Positions 27,101 through 36,420 of a stretch of 64,000 nt of DNA are shown here, piece after piece. Made by a program: the position numbers and the translations under genes. Position 1 is the first letter of the stretch; each line of letters opens with the position of its first letter. A model generated the notes under the pieces. It was given only the letters and a program-made list of their open reading frames with translations, ran no database searches and was not told the DNA's origin. This stretch comes from Enoplosus armatus (lineage: Eukaryota > Chordata > Actinopteri > Centrarchiformes > Enoplosidae), in assembly GCF_043641665.1 (NCBI RefSeq), contig NC_092196.1, positions 15,621,692 through 15,685,691 of the forward strand, written 5' to 3'.

Positions 27101-30100
27101 TCTGCGACAGAGAGAGAATTGGAGGGGTGAGGGGTTGAGGGTGGGGGTGGGGGGAGGGGATGGATGTTGGCTAGGTGTCAAATAATGGATCAAGAACAAC
27201 TGAAATGAATTTAGTAGCGCTTGCCTTTGGCGGTTGTGGGTACAGTTGTTGGCCTTGTGTTGTCTTTGTTGATGGCCTTCAGACATGGCGATTCCTTATT
27301 GTTTGTCTGGCTGGTGGAGGATTGTCCTGCCCAGTTTCCTGCTGGGCCTTGGCTGCATTTATCCTTTCTCAAACCGGGGCTGTCAGCTGAACTTGGCTCA
27401 TCTCCAAGCCTGCAGAGAGAGAAAGCCCCCACCATCAGCCTTAATAACAGAAGTCATTACAAAACCATACAGACTGTGGGAAAGACTAGGAGAATCTATT
27501 CGTGGCCACAGAGCGCAATACTCACCGTCTCTCTGCTGATCGGATGGTGAACGGGCGTTTGTTATTGTTGTTGCAGTTTTCTTCTGCCAATTTCTTTCCA
27601 ATAGTTGTCCTGGCTCTGCTCTTCTCATCATCAGGACTCAGTGGGACCTCCGGCCTTCCTAAAACACTTGAGGGCTCTGTGGGCTTCCTGTTACCTGTTG
27701 AGGCCTCTGTGAATGGTGATGCAGCCTGGAAAAACCTCTGCCGGGCCGACTGCGTCTTCTGGGCTGAGGCCGTCCAGGACTGGGGAGGTGGAGTGGGACT
27801 GACTGGCTTCACAGTAATATTCAGTGGGGCTGACAGCACAGAAGAGGGGCGTGGTGCAGGCTGGGTCTGGCTGGCACTATTTAATCGCCCAGCTGAAGTG
27901 GCGGGTCCATTTTTGATCCCAGCCTCGGAGGAGGAAGGCTTGCAACTGTTCTGGTGGGCGTTACAGATGAAAGTGTCTGGATTCTTCCCAGGTTTGTAGC
28001 CTCCTGCATGAAGCACGCTGGAGCACTCACCGCACCTGGTGGAAGTTTATGAACATAAAATTATGAATGCAATCAGTACAGTACATGACAGGACAGTATC
28101 AGTGAATATAGATTAAATTCTTACTTGAAACAGCTTCTGTGATAGAGCTTGCCTTCCACAAAGTGCCTCTGAACCAGATGAACGTGACTCTTGCATGCAA
28201 TACATTTGCTATTGAGAGTCCCATTTTTGTTGCCGTTTTCTGCCAGAACCGCCTTCTGTGAAAGAAAACTAAAACTGAGGCAACGCTCTATCCAAAACGG
28301 TATTATACTTACCTTATTAACATTTACCTAACCCACTGAAAAAAAGGAAATTCCTCCTTGTTCTTAATATAGTAATCAAAACAGTAATAGTGTAAGACAA
28401 CACAGACATAACTTCAAGTGTTTGATGATGTGTTTTGACATGAGTACTGACCTGAACAGCAGCTCTGGCCAACTTGGTCGAGGTCTGAGCAGTGAGAGTG
28501 GAGGGTAAACGATTCTCAATGGCTGTTTTGGACACAAACGTTTTGGCAACCACTGGGAGATTTTTCTTCTCTGACGGCTCTTCCTTGGAGCCCTCTGCTG
28601 GCCTTTTTACACCTCCCACTGAGGAAAAGTAAAACACCATTAGAGGCAAACATCACACTCTAGCACAGGAGAGAAGGAATATGCCTCAATCTAAACCTGA
28701 AAAAAAATATTTAAGAAAAAGCTCAGAATGAAAGAAACTCCTATTGGTTAGGAGGATGGACAACTCAATCTTAGCTATACGGTTTCTAAGGATATTTGAA
28801 CTAGCCATGTTCTCACTGGGAGGCCGTCCTTTGAAGTAGTTGTAGTACTGGGAGACATAGGTAAGAATGCTCAGCCTGTCCGGGATCCTTAAAGCCACCA
28901 TGTCTTCTGCATCTAACAAAGCTGGGATCCCCAACTTCTCCTCTGCGACCTGAAAAGCCTTGACAGAAAAAAAATAATACACAGTTTAACCAACAGCCAT
29001 CAACTCCTGCCAAACAACATTTAAATGGTAGTGTATGATGGACCAAGTAAACAAATCCAAAGCATTTTTGCCATATAAAAACATGGTATTCACTGGGCGC
29101 AGTAATGTCAGCTCCTACAATTACAGCATGTGTAAAAATGTCAGACAATACAATCTCCTTTAAATAGACGAGCAGCAGTCTGTGGCTCGGCCCAGAGAGG
29201 TCTGAAAAGGGCTGTATAATGAATAGCGCACTTCCTGTGAGCTAGTAGGGATAAGAAAAAGGATGGAGGCAGAAGGATATCGGGGCATTGTTTCGGATCA
29301 GCCTGGACATGCTCATTAAATCTAAAGTAAAGTCTCACTGAATACCAAGTCTGTTGAAGCAAAGGAAAACCACTGAAAGCTGAAAACTAATGCTGGTTTT
29401 GCTACAAACAAACAGAGACAATTTCTTATTTAACAACTTGTGAAATAGCCACCTGTAAGAAACATGACACTATTCATGAAATATACAAGGGTGTGAATTA
29501 CCACACTAGTCACATTCTCATGTTTCGGTACAGGGAGCATCTTCAACAGTTTATCACAACTAAAACTTGATCACACACATGATTCTCTGGCCACAAATCT
29601 GGTTTAAAATTATTCTTCTTGCATAACCCTGAAGAAGTATTCAACAGCAGTGGCTTTGAGCGAACCTTCATCATGGAGGATCGAGTGGCAGATGACAGCA
29701 AGCCTCATTCAAAATGAATAACCTGGAGAGCCTCTCCCCTGAGCTCAGGTTTGTTGCTGACAGGGCCAGGATCATCCAAGACAACAAGGAAGTCCTACAG
29801 AGTGCATACTGTAGCACTCTGCAGGGCCTGTAATCCTCAGAGGAAGCTGGTCAAATGGAAGAAGACTAAATAATGGAGAGGTCCCGGCTGTGCAGCTCAG
29901 GTCATGTAGGGGTTAACAAAATAAATGAGGTCAAGTGGACAGAGGCAGAGTAAAGATTCAGGATTTTTAAGTTTGAGAGGAGTCTAAAATTGGTTGTGGT
30001 TTTTGCTTTAACAGCTGTGCTGTTAAAATGTTGACACAGCTAAATATTTAACCGATCTGCTAGATAAATGTGAAGGCAAGAACAAATACTGTGTGTTGCT

Positions 30101-30806
30101 GGATGTGTCGTCATGTGTCTGGGGTTAATTAAGTGGATGTGTTGCTACATTTGAGTATGAAGTCAGTTCCACTTATTATGAGAAAAAGTTTGACAACTTG
30201 ACATCTTACCAGTCTGTTGTTCTCAAACACATCCTCCTTTCTGAGTGAGTCATAGTCTCTGGGAAAACAGAAACACAATGAACAAAGAGAGAGAGACGTT
30301 AGACATGTAGGAGAAAACCTCATCTATCTTAGAATCAGGACTCTGAGGAGTTCAACTATAAAAAAAAATGATGTTATGTTATATTTATGAAGGCATCATC
30401 TGTCGTATTTAAGATGGATTCTCTTCCAATATTCATACATTTATAATAGCAGAACTAAACACCCCAAACTAAACTAAAAGGACCACTGAAAAAATATATC
30501 TTAAAATTAAACTCAGGTCAATCCTGAGTGTAGAAGACACAATGAAGGGACAAGCTACCCCAGGACATATCACTTTTGTCAAAGCTAATAATTTACTCAA
30601 CCAAACCCCGGCAGAATTTCAGCTTCATTATAACAGATTTTTTTTCCAAAGTGAAATACTTACATCAGGTCCGGTCTATATTTGTGTATAAGCGCACAAA
30701 AAGCCAATCCGTTCCGGAATGAAGTCGTCATGTTGGTGATGGCCACATCTCGGTAGCCCTCACAGTGTGTTTTACACCACTGCTCCAAAGCCTTGATGGC
30801 AGCCAT
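21182..30806 (-). CDS. micall2: MICAL-like protein 2 (CH-LIM-bMERB scaffold)
   Basis: MICALL2 (JRAB) is a cytosolic scaffold that binds Rab8/Rab13 and actinins and guides junction protein recycling and actin organisation. Seventeen coding exons join in frame (766 codons): 30806-30664, 30258-30210, 28958-28817, 28618-28452, 28255-28125, 28035-27526, 27409-27225, 26315-26258, 25787-25588, 24863-24756, 24578-24514, 24333-24210, 22256-22154, 21753-21680, 21594-21480, 21396-21350, 21261-21182. Residues 1-107 form a CH domain (start [40 protein letters not shown]). The LIM domain has ligands C185, C188, H206, C209, C212, C215, C235 and H238. Residues 240-585 are low-complexity, Ser/Pro-rich. Residues about 585-740 form the charged coiled-coil bMERB (Rab-binding) domain with [15 protein letters not shown] basic tail ends [17 protein letters not shown]. 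The start ATG has A at -3 and G at +4. The opening matches MICALL2 rather than MICALL1. The a/b teleost paralogue cannot be decided here. Confidence 0.95.
25020..25300 (+). repeat. Unclassified dispersed repeat, copy 2 (in micall2 intron 9)
   Basis: This copy has the same block order as the copies near 13.7 kb and 40 kb: GGAGTTTCAGCTCATTG, GCCCACAACTTTACC, TTTTGGTTCACTCTCACC (25,144-25,161), GCTCTCATAGAGTTGTTTT, AAAAAGCTCTAAAAC, AGTGGAGCATTTAGCAGCTAA. It lies inside an intron opposite to the direction of the host gene. It has no coding capacity. The family is unknown to me. Confidence 0.75.
27121..27160. other. G-rich/C-rich tract inside micall2 intron 7
   Basis: The plus strand is almost pure G and T/A, with runs of three to six Gs that fit a G-quadruplex pattern. 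The pre-mRNA (minus strand) is therefore a long C-rich pyrimidine tract. It starts about 65 nt downstream of the apparent GC splice donor at 27,224. That position would suit binding by poly(C) proteins affecting use of the weak donor, which is inference. Confidence 0.6.
28959..30209 (-). other. micall2: micall2 intron 2, with a GC-richer central block
   Basis: This is the largest micall2 intron (1.25 kb) and splits the CH domain. The 29,640-29,900 part is more complex and GC-richer than the rest and looks unlike simple intron sequence. No frame or splice pair supports an extra exon in it. It could be an intronic enhancer or an old transposon fragment. Confidence 0.5.
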
Positions 30807-31090
30807 ACTCCCAGCGCGACAGAGACACTGTTCACTCAGAGCAGACAAGTGTGCAACAGGCAGAGGTTTCGGTGTGGAAGAGTCGGAGGAAAGACAGATG
30901 AAAACAAAGTCTCTGCTCAGGATTTGACCGTGAACTGCGGCGCCGCAGCTGCGTCCTGTTTCCTTCTTGTACCTGAATGACCGCGAGTGTGCGGGACGAG
31001 CTGGTGGTGTGCGTTTCTCGGCTCATTACACTAATTGACACCGACTGCTGATTCGTCATTCACAACAGTTGAATAAAACTCAGCCAGAAA
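30807..31090 (-). promoter_or_regulatory. micall2: micall2 5' UTR and promoter region
   Basis: Sequence directly upstream of the micall2 ATG has CpG-containing, GC-richer composition, including the perfect 14-bp palindrome CTGCGGCGCCGCAG (30,935-30,948). No splice acceptor is needed upstream of the start, so the first coding exon probably carries the 5' UTR. The frame stays open upstream of the ATG but offers only a TTG, so the chosen ATG is the first one. No TATA box is evident, as in many housekeeping-type promoters. The transcription start cannot be fixed. Confidence 0.5.
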
Positions 31091-34000
31091 GGTAAATAAT
31101 CGTTTTTTTCTAGCGTTTAGAGCTAAGTTGTCAATCACAGAAAGTAAATTCTTTAGTAAATTAGTGCAGAATTAGTCCCAATCAAAAAATGACCAAAAGT
31201 TACTGACCTGCATTTCAATGCAACAGAAAAAAACACAATATTTTACATTGTCGTTATTTAGTAGTCTGATCATATCCAACTGTGGTTATATTTTTGAACC
31301 ATTTGACAATAACTACACTGTCTTCAAACTAAATTGTCCGCTTGTGCATCAGCTGCCAGTATGCAAGGTTCCAGTTAGTCCATCCTTTATGCTTAATCCT
31401 GCAGACAGAACCACAAATGAGTGACCAAGGCTGGGTTTGTCAGCCTTTGTCAGATGTGACTATGAAAGCCTCTTATGTTGAAAACACGGCCCTCAAATGT
31501 GACCTTTAGGCAAAAAGTTAGTTTTTGCTTCTGATTACTTTATTATTACTTACAGATCACTTCTGATCCTCCAGTCTGGAGTAGCCATCTGGATTTGGGG
31601 GAAATTAAATGCAAGCTGCAGTATTTCTATGGTTAAAGTCAAACTGAAAAGCGGCAAATGTCTCTCTGCATTTAATTTAATTTAATTATATTTTACGTTT
31701 CTCCTGGTGGGGCATAGAAACTCAAGCAGAATAGTCACTGTATTGTAATCTGACGAAGAATCCTGCTGTGCTTTTTTTATTTCTGCTGGAGACTCCTCTT
31801 GGGGCAAAAGCTTCAGCTGTCATTTCCCTATAGGTTATATGGACATTTACAATAATATTTTCATTTAATGCCTCATGAAATTAATCTTTTTTGGCGTCTC
31901 AGTAAAGGAGGAATATGCTGTAGGATTTCTGAAGTAATTAAACACCAGACTTGCTATCTCAGCCAGCATATCGGGGTCAGCGTGCAGTATGAGAACCAAG
32001 AACAGAATCTATGGTGTATACCTCAGTCATCTTTGTGTGGGGACTAATTGAGGCCAACTATTGTCATATAAGGATTCTGACCTAATTAGCCCATATTATG
32101 GTGTCCCACAAAATTTTAGGGAAAACTTGTGACTTGCTCTCTCAGCAACTTTCAAATAGTAAAGTGATTAAGAATTATAGTCATAAAGTTTGTTGGAGAC
32201 ATTTTACAGAAAGCTTGAAGAGTCATTCCACCTTAACAGGAAACAAAACAACACCTTCTCTGACCCATTTTGAAAAGAAGTCTCAAATTTGACCCAGACA
32301 CCTCAGCAGTGAGTGTTCAAACCTCTGACATGGGAAATGTAATTAGTGAGAGTAGAGAGTCTTTGAAACGCGAGCGACCCACACTGACCTGTAAGACATA
32401 AATTGTTTATTTGTCTCAACAACAGGGTTTCCAAAGAACTAAGCAGAGTAACAGCTTTAAAAGTTTCACTATGGTCCAAACAACAAATAAGAGATGTGGC
32501 TGCAGTGAAAAGGGAAATGTATTTAAATGTATATATTTAAAAACACTTACTGCATGCCTTGTCTGAACTGCAGTATCTGTCTCAACTGTCCTGTCTGAGG
32601 ACATCTTCATGTCCAGAAGGGGGCAGCGTCACACTACACTGTTAGAGGACTATCCCACCACTTCAAACTTGTGGTCAAATACATAAACAATGCATGCAAA
32701 TAGACAGTGCTAGTATAATGTCAGTGCAGAAGTATGCAGCAAAACCTTGTGTAGGACTTCAACTAGAATTATGCCAGCACACAAACTATACAATGTGCCC
32801 ATTCAGTACAAATATCATGAAAGATGTTATGACACCCATTACTTGTATGAGCTAATACTATCACTATTATCAGATACAAAACTGCAACCCTGGGAATGTT
32901 TAGTTGATTAGATGTTTTAAACCAGTATCCTCCTATCATGTTGTATTTTGTAAAGTATGATGTAAAACACTGTGTGCAGTAGTTGAAGACACACACATGG
33001 GATTATGAAATGCTTCCAGACTCACTGCTGTGTTTGTTTAATAAGATTAAAATGTGCAAATCACAAATAATTCACTCTCATGTCACTCAGAAACATTTTG
33101 TCTGCCGTTTGAGTTGTGATGGCTTTCATATCCTGAAACAGCGTTTGATGAAAGCTGTTTTAAGAAAAATGGTTCTGGTTAAATGGTTCTACATTATCTC
33201 ACATTTTGTGACTCCATCATTTATTTATCACAGCTGTCATGAAATATTATTTCATCCTGATATCACTTTACATTTGTTGATGGTTTAACTCTGCGATTAC
33301 ATTTCCTTTGCTTTAGATTCGCAGCTCTTTATGGAACCGGTGTCACTATCAATGAAAACCAAAAACTCAGTATACTATGTCTTTGATGAATGTAGTTAGA
33401 AAAAAATAGACATGCATCATCTTTATAGACTCTCTTCATGATTTCATTTTTCAGCTATTTCCATTGTTTCCTTTGAGGACGTGTGGCTGCCTGCAGACAT
33501 CCTGCCTGTCTGTGAAGGTAACCCGAGAGGTCAGGGATGAGCTTGTCATTTGTGAAATCATTTAGAAATGATTTGACTGTATCCCATTTCAGCTGTCCGC
33601 TGATAGACTGACATGATAAGGTGGCAGCATTTGTCATTTGTCACTGTTATCTGATAAAGACCTGGCGTGCAGTAGGTGTCATTCATTTGGTTGACAACCT
33701 AAACACTTTTAAGATGTGACAAAAATCACGTTCAGAATATAAACAGAACATGCATGTGATGTTAACTAAATAATGTAGGGTACAGAAACGTTTTACAGTT
33801 ATACATTTTTTATCAAAATCGACAAAACAGAGATACATGAGATAAAGAACTTCAGTTTGAATAACAACGCCCAGAAAATGTCACAAAGATGTTAGATGTT
33901 ACCATGAAGATGAAATTAAAAAATTGCGACAAGATGACAACTAGTTTATACATTTATAGAAAATTACTAACATGTTGTACTGCAAGAAATATTTAATTAA

Positions 34001-34122
34001 TAATGGCTAAATGATAAAGCTCCTCATCCCAGAAAGGTTCAAAAAGTATGTTCCGGCGCAGTAATAGTATACACTGTTTTTTTGGTTAAGATTTTCTGTA
34101 CAAACAGGAAGAAGGAAAATGA
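31091..34122. other. Intergenic region between micall2 promoter and the homeobox gene 3' end
   Basis: No coding exon was found. The part next to 34,122 should include the homeobox gene 3' UTR. Possible minus-strand polyadenylation hexamers are ATTAAA (plus TTTAAT at about 33,992) and AATAAA (plus TTTATT at 33,220-33,225), and the sequence does not say which is used. A strong CTCF-like motif lies at 32,613. The rest is AT-rich and unremarkable. Confidence 0.6.
32613..32627 (+). promoter_or_regulatory. CTCF-like motif
   Basis: CCAGAAGGGGGCAGC fits the CTCF core CCASYAGRKGGCRSY at 14 of 15 positions. It stands between the micall2 promoter and the homeobox gene, where an insulator separating a broadly expressed gene from a tissue-specific one would make sense. 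Occupancy is not demonstrated. Confidence 0.5.
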
Positions 34123-36270
34123 TCAATCATTGTGCATGGCATCAGCTTCCTGTGTTTGTGACTGTGTGTCGCCTCCTGACATGTTTACAGTGCTGTGGAT
34201 CTCGGCCTCATGCTCTCTGGCTTTGGCCCTCAGCTTGGCGATGCTGCAGGATCGGAGCTCCTCTGAGCTCGGCCCCTCCGGCCTCTCCCACTTCCCCGAC
34301 CTCTGGGTCACAGGCTGCATATGCACACTCACATCTTTTGTCCATGAATAGTTTTCTCCTTCCTGTCGTCTCTCCCAGTGCTCGTTGTCTGAACTTTCTG
34401 TCTGCTGTTTTAGACTCCTGCTTGTTGTCTCAGACGTTTCATCATTGTCTCTTTTTACATAAGGCCCCGCAAGCTGGCCCTGGAGTTTCAGCTGTCGTCT
34501 CATCTTGGCACGGCGGTTTTGAAACCAAACCTAGAAACAAATTTAGGAATACTAAATATAAATAATCTGGAAATATAAATACACGTTTTGCAATAGCTAC
34601 AAAAGATATTTTGCTAAAATTGTTTTGTTAGAAGAAAATAAGAAAGAGGAAAAAATCTTTCCACAATATTTAAAAAGGTAAATTCTGAATCCTGGTTTTT
34701 AGCACTTAATTAATGGATACAGTCAAATTCTTCAAGTCAACTCACATGTCTATATGTAAACTGAAAGAGTTAAGATGCTCTAGTCATCCCGCCTGTCCAT
34801 AGCTGTGAAGATACCAACGTTATTTGACTGACTCAGACTGCTGAAGCCTCATATTGGTTTCAGCTGAACTTTTGAATGCATTTTTGAACAGAAGAAATAC
34901 TGTAGATCTCTCACAGTATACGTAAGGAATCTCTTCACGGTCAGTATGGACAGGAGGAGCAAATACAGAAACCAGTAACTGTTTCAATGTACATATATGG
35001 TCTTCAGACAGACAAAAAATGTGAACCTATTCAAGGTATATTACATTTATATTGATAGAACCCAAGAGTACAAATAGTACCAAAATATAATGCGTTTCCC
35101 CAGAATTTATTATGACATTTTTGGTAATGTTGAAAACTTTGACATCTTGAATAGAATTGAATTAAGAAATCGGTCTGTGGGTTCAAATAATGTTGGTCAA
35201 CACAGGGCTAAACAGATTAATTTGCACTGTACGGAAAAACGTATATCAGCTGAAAGAGTATGAACATATCCAGAATGAGTTCAATGTGCCAATTACCTGT
35301 ACTCTGGCCTCGATGAGGTCCAGTCTGACGGCCAGGGCTTCCCTCATGAAGATGTCTGGGTAGTGGGTGGTCTCGAAGGCCTTCTCCAGCTCCTCCAGCT
35401 GCCAGCTGCTGTAGTTGGCTCGTGCACGACGCTGCTTCACTGGCCTCTGTTCATCTGGAAAGCACAGCGCAAGCACCAATTACACAATCGCCAACGGGTG
35501 ACAACGAACTAATGGCTCTAGATTGGATAATTAGCGCAGCAATCATTAGGCCCACTTTCACTAACACTGCTTGATAATTGATTGTTAGTTACGAGCTGTT
35601 AGCTAATCTTTTGTAAACATTTACACTGCAATCAGATGGTGCTCACTGTCTTAGAGACTGTGGTCGTACAGTCCCAGTTTGGCTGTGCACTATCTGCACA
35701 AGTCCTGTATCATACAATCAAGCAGCTGTGGTTTGAACTCACCTATGCCCTCTGTGAGTGGCCCCATCCCGACCGCCTGTGTGGCCAGGAGCAAAGCTTC
35801 CTTGCATGTCTCTGGCTGCAGATAATTCCTCAAGGATTCATAGCTGATGAAGGGCCCCGGGATCAGGATCTGATGTTGGGAGCCCAGTCTGGTTGGGAAT
35901 GCAGGGAAAAAGTGAGCTGCAGGTGAATGGAAAACTGCAGGCAGAAGAGTAGATACCAGCTGCCTTGGGCCAAACATGTCCAAGCTATTAAGTCCAATAT
36001 TAAATGTCAGTCCACTGTAAAGGGCCAGGTTGAGTCCTACAGGGATCCTGGTGGATTGGTGAAATGCATCCCAATGTCCAGAGTAAAAAATAAAAAAGAA
36101 TAAAGAATAAAGAATAATAAAGAAAATAAAACAGCTCTGATTGTCTACCAGATGTATCCAGTTGGTTGTTCGAGCTGCTGTATGTGGCTGAGGTGCTCAG
36201 CGCAGGTATAAGATGCTGCCTGAAGAGTAAAGGTAAGACTTGAATAGTGGAGGTGGTCTTACCTTAGCAT
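34123..36270 (-). CDS. unc-4/UNCX-like paired-class homeobox transcription factor
   Basis: This is a predicted nuclear DNA-binding transcription factor. Four coding exons join in frame (292 codons): 36270-36263, 36047-35743, 35454-35297, 34530-34123. The homeodomain spans residues 112-171 with L16, F20, W48, F49, Q50, N51 and R53. Its helix 1-2 text [10 protein letters not shown]...[17 protein letters not shown] is characteristic of the unc-4/UNCX family. An intron falls between homeodomain residues 46 and 47, the usual PRD-class position. Near the C-terminus, residues 253-268 ([16 protein letters not shown]) resemble an OAR motif. The N-terminal 104 residues are unlike UNCX as I know it. The protein is much shorter than UNCX (about 530 aa in mammals) and lacks its long Ala/Pro-rich tail, so it is a divergent relative rather than the direct orthologue. 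The start assumes an 8-nt coding first exon (ATGCTAAG) spliced to 36,047. An ATG at 35,980 is an alternative start. No firm gene symbol is given. Confidence 0.82.
36048..36262 (-). other. Intron 1 of the homeobox gene with long pyrimidine tract
   Basis: Donor AAG|GTAAG at 36,262 and acceptor CACCAG|G at 36,048 bound a 215-bp intron. It contains an unusually long T-rich low-complexity stretch (36,086-36,131), read on the minus strand as repeated TTTATTC/TTCTTTA. A second acceptor-like site (TTACTCTTCAG at about 36,220) exists, but splicing there puts the rest of the gene out of frame. That is why the distal acceptor was chosen. Confidence 0.6.
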
Positions 36271-36420
36271 GCTGCTCTTCTCCTCCAATCCTCTCCCCCT
36301 CCTTTCCCGGTCACATGACCTCCAAACAGACAGCAGGGCTTGGATTATAGGACGGAGGTGAAAATCCAACCTGTGATTCATCTCTCAGTGGATTATCAGC
36401 ACTGCTCCATCAGTGTTTGC
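36271..36420 (-). promoter_or_regulatory. Putative promoter/5' UTR of the homeobox gene
   Basis: Upstream of the predicted ATG there is a purine-rich leader, then TCACATGA at 36,311-36,318 (an M-box, the extended E-box bound by MITF/TFE-type factors) inside GGTCACATGACC. Further up is a TATA-like CCTATAATCC on the minus strand (about 36,341-36,350). The spacing is plausible for a core promoter with start near 36,310-36,320, but no transcript evidence exists here. Confidence 0.35.

Noticed and set aside
27502..27999. 165-codon plus-strand open frame
   Set aside because: It lies exactly antisense to the large micall2 exon 6. Low-complexity Ser/Pro coding sequence often leaves the opposite strand open.
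30807..30848. Upstream extension of MICALL2 by 14 residues in the same frame
   Set aside because: The extension begins at a TTG, not an ATG. The ATG at 30,806 has good context and matches the known MICALL2 start.
34119..34565. 148-codon plus-strand frame over the homeobox last exon
   Set aside because: It is antisense to the homeobox exon, which has a clear homeodomain and stop on the minus strand.
36048..36219. Longer homeobox exon 2 starting at 36,219, coding a Phe/Ile-rich segment
   Set aside because: Counting bases shows the reading frame from the upstream ATG would not reach the homeodomain frame, and the Phe/Ile-rich text is just the intron's T-rich tract.
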